Shown here: piece after piece, positions 29,823 to 40,743 of the stretch
Numbering within the stretch: the first letter of the stretch is position 1
How the letters are laid out: each line of letters begins with the position of its first letter
Source of the DNA: Phaeoceros laevis
Taxonomy: Eukaryota > Anthocerotophyta > Anthocerotopsida > Notothyladales
Reading direction: 5' to 3'
DNA: 45,549 nucleotides
Assembly: GCA_049999765.1 (NCBI GenBank)
Contig: JBNGIQ010009234.1
Coordinates: 185,557-231,105 of the forward strand
Notes under the pieces: generated by a model
The model's database searches: none
Told to the model about the DNA's origin: nothing
What the model saw: the letters and a program-made list of their open reading frames with translations, nothing else
Program-made: the position numbers and the translations under genes

Positions 29823-32349
29823 ATGGCAACTGGCGACTTGGAGGGCAACTTGGAGCGCATGCGTGTGCAGCTTCGTTCCATCGCGTACCCACACCCTCTG
29901 GATATTCAAGGGTGATCGCTCACGAGCCTTCCTCAATTCTAGCTCTAAAGGCACCTTGAACTTACATTGGTGCTCACCCCTTGCTACTTCGTTTGATGGT
30001 GCGTCTCCAACAAGCAGCCTCCGCGAGGGATTACCTGCAGCTTTTCTGCCACTGTTGCACTATGCACTGCTGGGCTACTCTAGACACGTTGCGAGATACC
30101 TGTCGGCTTGCGGTTATGAGTTGTACGCGAAAAGCGATCTGGTTGGCCTCGCCCCGCTCACCCTCATGCGCATTGCCACCTCCTTGCAGTTTGTGAGGTC
30201 AAAACCAAGACTTCTGCGCTGTATTCATCAGCTTCACCATCCTGCAGAGATTCATCGAGTGCACCTTGAAATTCCTCCGCTCAGAGTTCAATTACAGATG
30301 CTCTTTGACTTTGGCGCAGGTGAATCAATAACCCATCCATCTTGAGCTTGTACCCCCGAAGTTGTTGCCTTCCTCTAAATGCGTCTGTTGCCAATCTAAA
30401 GCCTTTCAAATGTCCTGGCAGCTGTTCGCAAGAGGATTTGTCGAAAGAAAGCTGCATTTCGTGCATGACGTAATTCAGGTCAGCCCTAACTTATTGATGG
30501 GTAACATGAAACAATGAAGTTGTCATACTAAACAGGTGCTTTTCCGACGGCAGATCTGTAAGAGAAAGCATTACGAGCTGCTCAAACAATTCCGGCAAGC
30601 CCGATTCATGTGTAAGGTAAGAGAAGCGCAGCATTTAGCAATCAATGTATAGCTCCAGTCTCCGTTCACCCAATTTCTCAAAGGTTTCTGTCAGTTAAAA
30701 ACTGCTCGCAGGTCCAACAGGTGTGAAATGGAAAACCAAGTCCCACCAGCTGAGCCTTGCCTGGTAAGAGAATAGAGAGACTGGGATTCTGTTTGGCATC
30801 ATAATAAAAAGCGGCTGATGACAATGACAACAGCCCAAGCGTAAGCACTCCAAAAGCGTATTATTTTATCGCAGGATGAAGAAATGTCGGATCTGGACGA
30901 CACAAAGTACCAAGACAATGATGAAACCATGTGCCATCTGCAGGGGGAGGTACAGGGGGAAAACAACACTGAAAAACACAGCCATGTTTAAATTCAATAG
31001 TACGAACCAGGCTGATTTGTTACCTTGAGGCTGTTTAGGGTCTAGCATGGTGAATGCTGCTTTGTTTCGTCGTGTTCACGAACAACTGTATGTAGCTTAT
31101 GACTACAGGACCACAGAAGCTGTCCTCAACGTGTGGGCTCACCAACAAAGGTCACCCATCCGTTCATCCAGCTATAGATAGAACCACTTTCTCCACCGAA
31201 TAAATAGCCCAACCTGATAGTGGTGAGTGCCAGTGCCCTGACGTTTTTCTTTCTTATCAGGTGACCATTCTGAAAAAGGATAACCACCCAAAGCGCTCCT
31301 TGGAGGCCTTTTGCGCATTGAGAAACAGTTATCAAGAAATGTACCAGAAGCTGGTAAGTACTATGTCTGTGTCAAGCACAAAATTTTTTTCTGCCGACGG
31401 GACTTGGGGGGATCCCTGTGGCTGGGGGATGGCTGTTACACAGTGGTGTGCAACTGGATCAGGTAGACATCTCCGATCAAATGGCACAGCGGTTTTGCTG
31501 TTTGGAACAGAACTTAACCAGGACCACAACCAACATACAGGTTCCATGCAAGTCTTTTCCAGTGGTCAAATGCAAATTGCTCTCTTACTTGCTTCCTCGA
31601 TACGTTATTTGAAGAGTTTCTTAGCAATACCCATACAGATTCTACGCTCTCTTGCAGGAAAAGCTTGCTAGCCTTGAGGACAGGATATTCCACTTGGAAC
31701 ATCATCCACCTTGTGAGGTTAGAACCTTGTGATTCAACAGACATCAAGTTCGGTGACGTAGTCAGACCTTACTGGGGCTAACAGTCTCTCCATGTGACTC
31801 CCTTTAGGTAGTGACTGCACCCCCAAACGTCATTGTCAATTACAACAAAGCGTCTGAAGGTAAGGAATTACGCACGTTGATTAGGAAGTCGTTTCCGAGT
31901 TTCCGAAGTGGCATTTGAGGCAATTGTGGGTGCCCTACTATTGACGGGTTTGGCGTGTACGTACAGAAAACGCATCTGAGACCTCAAGTTTCGGGTTCGG
32001 GCACACAACTGGGATGAAAGATATCAGTAACACACATCAGCGTAAGTACAACCGATAACGAATTAGGCTTATGAGCACATTTGTCTGCGAACCTCGCTCA
32101 CCTCTCACATTACTTTGCAGGCAACCCACGAGATAACTGCTGCCACAATCTCGAGCGGGATGTAAGTGCATCCTTCACGCTAGCATAAATTCTTTTGTAT
32201 CTCTCACGAACTTGATACTGATTTGATGCATAATTTCGGTATCGCAGAGAGCCAACCTCACGCAGGAGTTCATTGCCAAAGTTAAGGCCCGATTCAACCA
32301 CGCTAAGAAGGTTCACCTTCTCCCCAGTATCGAGCTCATGAAGCCCTAG
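29823..32349 (+). CDS. CEP44: CEP44-like centriole protein, 12 exons
   Basis: CEP44 is a centriole-lumen protein needed for centriole assembly and conversion. Twelve exons (29823-29911, 30018-30141, 30248-30319, 30422-30478, 30554-30616, 30875-30949, 31261-31353, 31658-31717, 31808-31859, 31967-32041, 32121-32161, 32248-32349) sum to 301 codons with stop. The protein begins MATGDLEGNLERMRVQLRSI. The CEP44 domain fills the first ~130 residues: LREGLPAAFLPLLHYALLGY, LSACGYELYAKSDL, RFIECTLKFLRSEFNYR, LTLAQ and ARGFVERKLHFVHDVIQ. The N-terminal MATGDL and the YELYAKSDLRFIE segment are what identify the family. The remainder is a divergent, partly coiled-coil tail (SLEDRIFHLEHH; RANLTQEFIAKVKARFNHA). 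Splice sites are canonical and lie only tens to hundreds of bases apart. Confidence 0.85.
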
Positions 32350-32557
32350 CTTTCTTCCTACCAGATCTGCTTCATCTACTTTCCTGATTGGCTTCTGATT
32401 GCCATATTTGATCTTTGCAGCTCCTGGACGAGAATTGACAGACCAGCTTCTCCAAGCTTGAATAGTTTAATGAAATGTACAAATTCCCACACAAGGAATG
32501 AACACCAGACGTCTCAGCTATTGTACAAGATGCGTGAGCTCAGTATCACTAGATTCA

Positions 32558-35485
32558 CTACCCAGTGTTCTGCATTCCAGCAGCAATGCCCTTCATGGTC
32601 AGAATGATGGTGTCCTCCAATCCAGGGGCATATTGTGTGGTGGAATTTAGCGACACCAGGTCAATTGCTGACTTTCTATGTCCCTCCGTACCAGTACCAG
32701 TGCTAGGGCGGACACAGAACTGCGAGCCGCAGTCACGCATTGTCTTCAGAGTGTACGCCTGCTGCACATTCAAGGCAGTGATGTATGGCTCTCTCAATCT
32801 GAGCCGTTGCTTCAAAGTAGGATTACCCGCCAGAATGTCACTGTGTCCTGCAACCTTCAACAGAAGGTCCTTGGTTTCTTCGTACCTTTCCCGGAGGTTG
32901 GCTCCAAAGTCCTGCAGCTCCTCCGATACGAGTAGCTTATCGTAAAGAGCAGCTATTCTGGGGTCGCCCTTGGCGAACACCATCTCAATGAGATCGATGG
33001 TGACACGGAAGAACGGCCACTCATTGTACATGGCGCGCAAAGTGTCGAGGTTCTCAGGGGCCTTTGCAATGGCAGTCCTAAAAGCGGCACCAAAGCCAAG
33101 CCACACAGGCAGATGAAACCTTGTCTGCGTCCAAGCGAAAATCCAAGGTATGGCACGCAGAGACTCGATTCCCCCGCTAGGTTTTCTCTTGGACGGCCGG
33201 CTCCCGATGTTCATCCTGCCATATTCCAGCTCCGGGGTCGCTGCACGGAAGTACTCCACGAATCTGGGCTCTCTGAAGACCACGGATCTATACTCCTCGG
33301 TAGCTTGCACAGCCATGATATCCATAAGGGCTCGCCACTCGGGGAGGGGCGAGATTGGAGGACGCATCCCATGCTCCAGCGTAGCAGAGGTAAAACGCTG
33401 CAGCGTCCGGAAGCACAAGTGCTCCTCTCCAAAGGACTGTTCAATAACCTCGCCTTGAATGGTGACGCGCAAGGAACCGTTGATAGTGTCGGGAGGCTGG
33501 GAGAGGATAGCCAAGTGCGTGGGGCCCCCGCCCCTTCCCACAGTTCCTCCGCGGCCATGGAAAATGGTGAGCTTGATTCCATACTGCTTGGCCACCTTGA
33601 CCAAGTCCTCTTGCGCCTTGAACATCTGCCAGGCAGCCGAAAGCCGGCCCGCATCTTTCCCCGAGTCCGAATAGCCAATCATGACTTCCTGCTTGCCGTT
33701 GATTCTGTTGAGGTACCAGTCGATAGAGCAAAGCCTGGCGAGAGCAGCCGGGGCCGACTCCAGGTCTGCCAGCTTCTCAAACAGGGGCACAACCCGCAGA
33801 GGCTTGGGAACCTGGCACTCCCGCTGCAAAAGCTCCACGACCAGGACATCAGAGGGGGCTGTGGCCATGGAAATGACGTAGGCCCCAAACGAGTCGTGCG
33901 GCAATTCTGCGATAACGCGAATTGTGTCCAGCACATCCTTGATCTCATCCGTCATCGGCAAATCTGCGCCAAAAAGCGGCCTCTTCCCTCTCAACTCCGA
34001 GAGCAGCCATTCCTGGCGCTGCTCCTCCGTCCAGTCCCTGTACGACCCCAGCCCCAGGTGCGTCGTGATCGCATCCATGACATCGGTGTGGCGCTCCGAC
34101 TCTTGCCTGATGTCCAATCTCACCAGACTCAGGCCGAAGCAGGCCACCTGGCGCATAAAATCCAGCAAGCTCCCGTCCGCAATTGCCTTGTCCCCGGTGG
34201 AGCACAGGGAACGGTAGCACAGCTCCAACGGCTCCAATATCTGGTCCGCGTTGGAGTACGTCTCCTCGGGCAAGATGTCCGACTTGCCACTGGAGAGGAT
34301 CTGCCGGGTGCGCTCCCGCGTCTGGTACAGTCGGTCCCGCACGTCCCCGAGCAGCGCCCGGTAGGGCTCGCTGGGAGGGATCTGCTTCCAAAACTCGATG
34401 TAGTGCTTGGCATCTTTCTTGCTCAGGCTCTCCAGCTTCACCACCCGCTCCCGCAGCTCGTCGCTGCATCGCCACATGGAGAGCTCGAACATCAGTTCGT
34501 CGATCTGCGAGAAGTAGAGGTTAGCGGCCATGAGCCTGGCCAGCATGCAAACATCCCGAGTGACGTCGGCCGTGACCCGGGGGTTGCCATCTCTGTCCCC
34601 TCCCATCCAGGAGGAGAATTGGATGAGCGGCACATTGTAAGGCAGCCGCTCCTTGACGCCAATCCGGCGCAGCGCCGTGTCCACTCTGCGCAAGAACGCC
34701 GGCAGCCCCTTCCAAATGGTCTCGTGGAAGTAGCTCATGCCGGCGCGCATCTCGTCCTGCGGCGTGGGCGGGTTGCGCCGGATCTCATCAGTGCGGAAGG
34801 CGGCCTGGATCTCCCGCTGCAGCGCCTCATCCAGCTCATGCCGCTCGTCCTGGTCCGTCACCTTGGTGAGCTGGGACAGGCAGCTGCGGATTCGGCCGTG
34901 TTTCTGCAACACGGAGCGGCGCACCGACTGCGTAGGGTGCGCCGTGAACACCAGGTCCACCGTCTGGTTCTTGAGGGCCAGGAAGATCTGATCCGGCGTC
35001 CTCCCCTGCTTTATCAGCTTGGCAAACGTCTCCTCGATGTCCGACTCGGTCATGGCGCTGGCCTCATCCCCAATCCCTCCACTCCGCACCTGCGTCCTCT
35101 GCCTGGACGCGATTTGCACCTCCTCCGCCAGGTTCCCTAAGTTGAGCATGTGGCTGAAAGAGCTGGCCACCACAATTCCCTCCCCTGGGTCCAGCCTCCG
35201 CAGCAACTCCCCGAGCTGTGCCAGCATGAGCGGATCGTTGCCCTGGTTGTACAGCCCCGACAGCTCGTAGCACTGCTGCACCGTCTGCCGCACCTCCGGC
35301 CCATGAAGGTCCTCCAGGATCTCCAGAAACCGGTCCAGCAGCAAACCCTCGTACTCCACCAGCTTGTCGTCAGCCGACACCTTCTTCGGGGCCAGCAGCC
35401 GCATCTGCACGTCCATCGACTTGGTCTTCTCCAGCTGATTGTGCTGCTGAGGCCGCTTCTCCACCGGCCGGGGGGGGGTCGCCAT
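32558..35485 (-). CDS. PPC: Phosphoenolpyruvate carboxylase, plant type, intronless
   Basis: It fixes bicarbonate onto PEP to give oxaloacetate (anaplerotic carbon supply) in the cytosol, as a tetramer. The frame is open for 975 residues from the ATG giving MATPPRP (an ATG 54 bp upstream is also open). The N-terminal regulatory motif [15 protein letters not shown] has Ser23, the PEPC-kinase site. Catalytic segments are [13 protein letters not shown] (His ~183), [43 protein letters not shown] and [13 protein letters not shown]. It ends in QNTG, the plant-type C-terminus. [10 protein letters not shown] carries Ala where C4 enzymes have Ser, so it is C3-type. Plant-type genes normally hold about nine introns; none interrupts this one. 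Upstream on the minus strand, two CCAAT boxes (35806-35810, 35820-35824) precede a TATA-like TTTATATT near 35630. Confidence 0.96.
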   Translation of the reverse strand: MATPPRPVEKRPQQHNQLEKTKSMDVQMRLLAPKKVSADDKLVEYEGLLLDRFLEILEDLHGPEVRQTVQQCYELSGLYNQGNDPLMLAQLGELLRRLDPGEGIVVASSFSHMLNLGNLAEEVQIASRQRTQVRSGGIGDEASAMTESDIEETFAKLIKQGRTPDQIFLALKNQTVDLVFTAHPTQSVRRSVLQKHGRIRSCLSQLTKVTDQDERHELDEALQREIQAAFRTDEIRRNPPTPQDEMRAGMSYFHETIWKGLPAFLRRVDTALRRIGVKERLPYNVPLIQFSSWMGGDRDGNPRVTADVTRDVCMLARLMAANLYFSQIDELMFELSMWRCSDELRERVVKLESLSKKDAKHYIEFWKQIPPSEPYRALLGDVRDRLYQTRERTRQILSSGKSDILPEETYSNADQILEPLELCYRSLCSTGDKAIADGSLLDFMRQVACFGLSLVRLDIRQESERHTDVMDAITTHLGLGSYRDWTEEQRQEWLLSELRGKRPLFGADLPMTDEIKDVLDTIRVIAELPHDSFGAYVISMATAPSDVLVVELLQRECQVPKPLRVVPLFEKLADLESAPAALARLCSIDWYLNRINGKQEVMIGYSDSGKDAGRLSAAWQMFKAQEDLVKVAKQYGIKLTIFHGRGGTVGRGGGPTHLAILSQPPDTINGSLRVTIQGEVIEQSFGEEHLCFRTLQRFTSATLEHGMRPPISPLPEWRALMDIMAVQATEEYRSVVFREPRFVEYFRAATPELEYGRMNIGSRPSKRKPSGGIESLRAIPWIFAWTQTRFHLPVWLGFGAAFRTAIAKAPENLDTLRAMYNEWPFFRVTIDLIEMVFAKGDPRIAALYDKLLVSEELQDFGANLRERYEETKDLLLKVAGHSDILAGNPTLKQRLRLREPYITALNVQQAYTLKTMRDCGSQFCVRPSTGTGTEGHRKSAIDLVSLNSTTQYAPGLEDTIILTMKGIAAGMQNTG

Positions 35486-35624
35486 GTCTCCTAGAACGTC
35501 CTCCCGGCAGCCTCGGCAAGCCGCTAACACGCCACGCATCTACGTCCCTTCCCCAACAAGCGCCTGAAAGCAACACAATTCGACCCTGGCTGGCTGCAAT
35601 TACTTGCAAACGCCTCCGCGGAGG

Positions 35625-35824
35625 CAATATAAAGCGGTGGAGGAGGAGGCGTTCCCTGATGATGGGAGAGGAGGTCGCTGGCTGGCCCTTTCACTAGGGC
35701 CACCTCCGGAAGGACCGTGGCAGCCCGCTGGCGCAGATGCGCAGATGCCCTCCCGATTCGCGCCCTGTCCCGCGTGCTATTCGTGGCACGCGCCACGCTA
35801 ACCCTATTGGTTAAAGCCTATTGG
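35625..35824 (-). promoter_or_regulatory. Candidate PEPC core promoter (two CCAAT boxes and a TATA-like element)
   Basis: On the minus strand two CCAAT motifs 14 bp apart lie about 170-190 bp upstream of TTTATATT, which is 90-150 bp before the possible start codons. The arrangement is plausible for a CCAAT/TATA promoter, but no transcript evidence exists here. Confidence 0.35.
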
Positions 35825-36580
35825 CTCCACCCATCCATATATAGTACAATAGAAGACAAAAGCAAGGAACCTAGAAGAAACAATTCTGAGGACCGAGACA
35901 CGACTACAAACACGTGGCTGATTGTCCATATATTCCATTCTAAAGAAAGAAACTTAGAATCTGGGCAACAAAAGGAATTTTCTGATCTTCACCAATAAAA
36001 GCGCAAGAGCCAAAGCGACAATACCATTTCGACGCAATTACACAGATCCCATTTCTAGATGTCCGAAACCGAACCCTGTTTGATGTTATCTGTCAAACAG
36101 GGTTTGTACAGGGTTTGTACTGAAATGAGGCTTTGCCCTGGCTGACAGTAACATGACCTGGATGAATGGCACAGACGGTTCTGTGCACATTCCACGGACA
36201 CCCGATTAGAGGTGAACAGACTAATACTTCTTGGCAGTCACCAGTGCTTCCAATCTACACTGCAATGCTTAGCAACACGTCATCTCCTACCAGAATGCAT
36301 TGGGCAGCTACGAAGCTAAGTTTCCCCTCAGCTGTTCACTGAACTATTCCCTTGTCCTTGTAGAATTCAGACCGGGCAGGTGGGATGATCAGGGAGCGGT
36401 GCTAGCCTGGTTGCTTGAGGCGGTGGCTCAGAAATAGAAAGTATCTCTCGGGCTGTACAAAACTGCACGCCTCATCTTCGGGAAATGTGTTTCGTCATAG
36501 CCACCGGAGCTCCATTATCATACACCTGATATTCCAACTACTTGCAACGACAAGACTACCAAGAAGCTACAAATATTGCT
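35825..36580. other. Intergenic region between PEPC 5' end and methyltransferase 3' end
   Basis: It contains the perfect hairpin at 36072-36104 and a small direct repeat (CAGGGTTTGTA twice, 36098-36120). No gene is supportable; a plus frame at 36415-36624 lacks any recognised domain. Confidence 0.45.
36072..36104. repeat. Perfect 12-bp inverted repeat with 9-base loop
   Basis: AACCCTGTTTGA and TCAAACAGGGTT pair perfectly around TGTTATCTG. The last half-arm motif CAGGGTT is then repeated directly downstream as CAGGGTTTGTAC. It could be a foldback-element footprint or a structured RNA element; nothing decides between them. Confidence 0.75.
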
Positions 36581-37157
36581 TCAGACTTTCAGACCTTGCC
36601 CCATTTTGTACAAGTATAAATTGATGCCGTCAACCTTACTCACACAGGCAGGCTGAAGCCTCTTAAAAGGCCAGCAGAATGACACAACACGAGCGCCCAC
36701 AGGAAGCTCATTCTGAAGCTTAGGTAAGAGCTGATCGTTACCTCTTTCCGTCAGATACAAGGTGACAACAGAAGACCTCGACAGATCAGCAGCAAAAGCG
36801 TCACACAGATCAAGGGTGATCATGTGGGGCAAGCCAGCCTCCTGGACTGCTCTTTGAGCTTCAGCAAAAAGAGCCCGATCAAGCTCCACGCCATGGCCAT
36901 TTGCTCCACACTGCCTTGCAGCTGCGACAACAACACTCGTACATAAATGAACACCCTACTGAAGCAAAGAATAGGTCACAAGCGGGATAAGAAAGACTCT
37001 CATTACCACCTGCGATCAGGAGGCGGCCATCACCGCAGCCGAGGTCCGTCACGAAATCAGACGCCTGCACTTCTGCAAGCTGCAGCATGCGGCGAACCAC
37101 ATGGGGCGGCGTACCGACGTAAGGTGCCAAGCATCCAATACCGTACCCACAAGCCAA
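36581..37157 (-). CDS. Small class I SAM-dependent methyltransferase (5' end unresolved), 2 visible exons
   Basis: Exon 37010-37157 encodes APYVGTPPHVVRRMLQLAEV then VTDLGCGDGRLLIA, the SAM-binding motif I. Exon 36581-36921 continues AARQCGANGHGVELDRALF (acidic motif II), then DLSRSSVVTLYLTERGNDQL and LPVGARVVSFCWPF, and ends YKMGQGLKV. The order is that of small bacterial-like and FAM173/ANTKMT-like methyltransferases. The substrate cannot be told; lysine methylation of a mitochondrial protein is one family precedent. The intron uses donor GCAG|GTGGTA and acceptor CGCAG. The upstream exon frame reaches a TAA near 37175 without an ATG, so an upstream exon carrying the start must exist or the gene is 5'-truncated. 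Confidence 0.75.
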
Positions 37158-37179
37158 GCCGCAGAGACATTACCACGCT

Positions 37180-38465
37180 TCAGCTTCAGCCTGCCCGGGG
37201 GGGTTAGGGCCGGGCACGGACATTTACCTACTAGGTTAGGGCGAGGCATGTAATGTGACCCGTTTAAATCCTGTTTTCGGACTATTTTATATTTTAGCCG
37301 GTCAATGAATGTTTTAGAATGGAGGTCACCGGTAGAGGGTAAACCGCTTGTCCGGTTTATACTTTTCGAACTTTTCATGCGGTTTGATGTGACCAAATCA
37401 AAGTTATCAAACCATAGAAAACCGGATTAAAGCCGGTGATGCAGGCACGTACGTTCATAGAAATAACACTAGTTTGGGAATCGCTATTTCCGGTTTAACT
37501 ATTTCCCCATTCGCCACTCGCATGCTCCCTTATTTTAGGGTTGGCGAACAATATTGTAGCGTTTTGCCTAGTTCATGGAATAGCATTTCCAATTGAAGGT
37601 CGCCGTGTCCCGGAGGTTGCACAGTTCACGCACCCGGCACTATCCCTAGTATATACCATAGTGCCCTCTAACTCCGTATTTTACTAATAAAATATGATAT
37701 TTTTCGTTTTTTACTCTAATCGCGAAAAAAATGCCAAGTGCTTTTCATCTCTGAGAAATAAAAGTAAAATACTAAAAATACTTAAAATATTCGCACAGCT
37801 TATTAAGAGTAGCTAAGTTAGTAAGTACTAAGTACTGACTTAGTAAGTTTAGAGCTAGCAGGAAGCCCAAATTGCAGTGTAGCCCGGGCTTTGCACGCTG
37901 CAAGTAACCGTGGTGCCCTAGAGTCTAAACTGAGTGAGTCACTCATAATATTATAAAATACTTCAAAAATATGTTTAAAATACGTCTAGTACCCGTTTGT
38001 ACCCATCCGCAAAAAAACTCCCATTTGAAAAAAATGTGGTAAAAAACGTGACATAAGCAATTTACGTATTGACGAAAAAAACGCCCCGGGCACTTTGGTA
38101 CATACTACATAGCGCGATTAACTATTTAAAACATTAATTCCCTAACATCTTTTCTCTGAGCACCTCAACTTCCCCAACTAGATGTTGGATGTTGGTGACT
38201 TGAGGTCACATTGAGGTAGATACAAGGTGGATGAAAATGCGCGGGTTCAGGAAGTTCGGACGTATGGACCTTTTGGACCCATCAAGCACGTAAAGTATCT
38301 TCTTCTTCTTGCCATAATTGAGTCCCATAAGGGGTGTTTTTGGAACTTTTAGTCATACAGGTAAGGTTAGGGCTGCATCACTTACGGCAGTTTTGCATGA
38401 GAAACTGCAAGATACTGTACCGGGAAACAAGGGACGTGCCTTGCCCCTGCGGTTAGGCTCAAGAA
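37180..38465. other. AT-rich intergenic region, no gene seen
   Basis: Numerous A/T runs and no open frame of interest. A minus frame (37049-37396) overlaps the methyltransferase exon but is unrecognised. It probably holds the SKIP31 promoter near its right end. Confidence 0.45.
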
Positions 38466-38471
38466 GTGGCT

Positions 38472-39668
38472 ATGGCGGCGATACCACCTGCTGACGGTTC
38501 TGACGCCCCCTTCCACTTTCTTGACGGCTGTGCCATAGCTATGGACGATCCTCCCCCTTCCGTGGGAGTGTCTGGAGAAGAGACTTCAATCTTACCGGAA
38601 GGCTTGGAGTTGGAGGAGGATGTGCAAGATGTAGAGGAAGTGGCTGGGGCGGAGGAGGAGGAAGATGACCATGCGCTGGCACAGTTTCTGGAAGATGAGG
38701 TGCTAGGATGCTACGGGATTGATGCTCAGGTTGCTGACCCCGGTGCGACGGAGGGGCCCGAGAGGCACAAGAGAAGACGGGCGGACAAGGGGCAGGACGG
38801 AGGTAAGCAGGCGGAGGCTCTGGGAGGTGTCTTCGCCCTGACTGGGACCATAGGGAAGATTCCTCCCGAGCTGTTCCCTGGCATCTTCAAATTTCTTTCG
38901 TCCGAGGATCTCTCCATGTGTGCAGCAGTGTGCCAATTCTTCCGAGTTGCAGCTTCTGACGAGTGTCTATGGCGGAGGCTTTACTGCCTCAGGTGGGGCG
39001 CCCCCTCACCCTCAGAGCAGCGCAAGAAGCCTCGCGGTAGCGCCTGGAAGCAACTTTACTTCGAACGTGACACAGCAGATATGGCTGAGACCCTGAAGAA
39101 CACTCCTACCGAGTTCCGAGAGTACTACGTCCAGATGCAGGTAGCCAAACGGAGCCAGGCACCGCTGCCCTCTCAGCTTCGTGACGACCTAGTGGTGGTA
39201 GACTCCACCGTTGCGGATCAGATGAAGGCCTGGCTTCACAGTAGGAGGTTGTCGGACACTAACGTGAAGGACCATTGGTGCTCCGGAAGGACGTGTTCCT
39301 ACTACCAGATTGGAGATGTTTTTCTCTGTGAAAAGACAGGCCGAGCTCACGTGTGTGATGATACTTGCCGGGAGACAGCCTTGGATCCAGACAGTGGCCT
39401 TTTGGTTTGCAGTGTGTCTGGTCGCTGTTTCGACCACTACTGGATCTCTCCTACTGAAGAGTATGAGTCGGAACCTGGACAGAATCAGCTGGATGCAATT
39501 GATGCAATTGCTGCATCGGAGGATGCAGAGGCCTTTCTTTGTTGTGAGCGGTTGGCCCATGCCTACCGGTTAGGATACAGCTGCGTGGATGAGCGAGAGC
39601 TAAATCAAGCCTTGGAAGAAGTTCTGTATCCGAAGTCTAGGCACTCCAGGCCTGGCCGTTACTTCTGA
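38472..39668 (+). CDS. SKIP31: F-box protein SKIP31-like
   Basis: It is the substrate-recognition subunit of an SCF (SKP1-cullin1-F-box) E3 ubiquitin ligase; Arabidopsis SKIP31 binds ASK/SKP1-like proteins. The protein has 398 residues in a single exon, starting MAAIPPADGSD; a GTG two codons upstream was rejected. An acidic N-terminus (EEEEDDHALAQFLEDEVLG) and a KRRRADK basic patch precede the F-box IPPELFPGIFKFLSSEDL...CLWRRLYCLRWG (about residues 130-180). The SKIP31-specific C-terminal half follows: EFREYYVQMQVAKRSQAPLP, HWCSGRTCSYYQIGDVFLCE, HVCDDTCRETALD and VCSVSGRCFDHYW. Its cysteines and histidines are spaced like a zinc-binding module. It ends RLGYSCVDERELNQALEEVL. Domain order and length match SKIP31 well. 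Confidence 0.92.
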   Translation: MAAIPPADGSDAPFHFLDGCAIAMDDPPPSVGVSGEETSILPEGLELEEDVQDVEEVAGAEEEEDDHALAQFLEDEVLGCYGIDAQVADPGATEGPERHKRRRADKGQDGGKQAEALGGVFALTGTIGKIPPELFPGIFKFLSSEDLSMCAAVCQFFRVAASDECLWRRLYCLRWGAPSPSEQRKKPRGSAWKQLYFERDTADMAETLKNTPTEFREYYVQMQVAKRSQAPLPSQLRDDLVVVDSTVADQMKAWLHSRRLSDTNVKDHWCSGRTCSYYQIGDVFLCEKTGRAHVCDDTCRETALDPDSGLLVCSVSGRCFDHYWISPTEEYESEPGQNQLDAIDAIAASEDAEAFLCCERLAHAYRLGYSCVDERELNQALEEVLYPKSRHSRPGRYF

Positions 39669-39773
39669 TGGGACTAACAGCCTGCAGATGGAGCATTCAA
39701 CTCCAGAAGCTGTATTGAACGAAGGTCTCCCTCCCCTCAGGCTCAAACTGTAAGCACTATTCTGATAAGCTGT

Positions 39774-39980
39774 AGCTTGATCCAAAGACTGGATATCGAT
39801 GGGACAAGTTTACCAAACGATGTATTCTCTCTCTGTGGTGTAACTGCTAAGCTATCTATTTTTCTCGCATATGGCTTTAGCTTGATCCAAAGACTGGACA
39901 ATTGATGGGACATGTTCACCAAACGATTTATGCTTTCTTTGTGGTCTAACTGCTTGTCTCTCTATGTTTCTCGCATATGC
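39774..39980. repeat. Diverged ~105-bp tandem duplication in the SKIP31 3' region
   Basis: AGCTTGATCCAAAGACTGGA begins at 39774 and again at 39879. Both copies continue GATGGGACA.GTT.ACCAAACGAT.TAT and end CTATNTTTCTCGCATATG. It is an old local duplication, probably within the 3' UTR or just past it. Confidence 0.85.
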
Positions 39981-40743
39981 GCGTTCGTGTTGTGTAGAGC
40001 ACCTTCGGCCTGGTCGATCATGAAGATTATGGACAGGTCGTCTTCGGTTACGCTTGGTAACCGAGGCAGTCATTGTTTTTGGTTTGGAATGTGTCATGTG
40101 AGGTCCGTTCCGGATGCTCACTCTGTGCTCGTTACGCTTGTCAGCAATTAGATGATTAGGCTTGTTGGATTTTTGTGGAAGCACGGCAGGAGGAAACAAA
40201 ACCCTTGACATCTGGCATGCATGCCGTTGTTTCTCGTTCAGAAGCCAAGAGGCTTGGGCAATTTCTACTTCAAGAAGAACTGGAAGCCTGGCTCTTGGCA
40301 TATCGTTGTATGATGGAACCCTCCCCAAGACTGGTGGTTGGCGATTTGCATGCCCTGCCAGAAGCAACGCAAGGGGGGTGGGCCATGATGGGAGAGGTTT
40401 TTCATCTGGGGTCACTGGCGTACACTCGACTCTTCGGAATTGTTTGCTGTCTTCTTTGGAGTCCGTGATCCCGTATTAATTTTTAGTCTAGAAGTTGCTG
40501 CTCGAAGTTCAAGCTACGGTACAGCTGCTACAGCACCATAATAAAGTCGTTTGAAGGTGCATTTTCCAGCAAATAAAGAAATGACACGTGACTCACAAAA
40601 TTCATGATGCGCATTGTGTATTAGGTCTTCGGGTTATGCACCAATTCAAGCTGTATGGCAAACAGCTACATGTCCCGCCTCAGTATTTTTGAATTGCATC
40701 GTCACATTCACGCGCAAGTCTACCTGGTCCCTGCTGCTTCAGC
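39981..40743. other. Intergenic region between SKIP31 and the helicase gene
   Basis: Short frames on both strands (39852-40415 minus, 40162-40479 plus) have no recognisable domain. The right end should carry the helicase promoter and leader. Confidence 0.45.

Noticed and set aside
33113-35140. A 675-codon open frame on the plus strand across PEPC
   Set aside because: It is antisense to strongly conserved PEPC codons and shows no domain. A GC-biased third position in PEPC is enough to keep the opposite frame open.
39852-40415. A 187-codon minus-strand frame
   Set aside because: It runs through the diverged tandem duplication, has no domain and a low-complexity basic composition.
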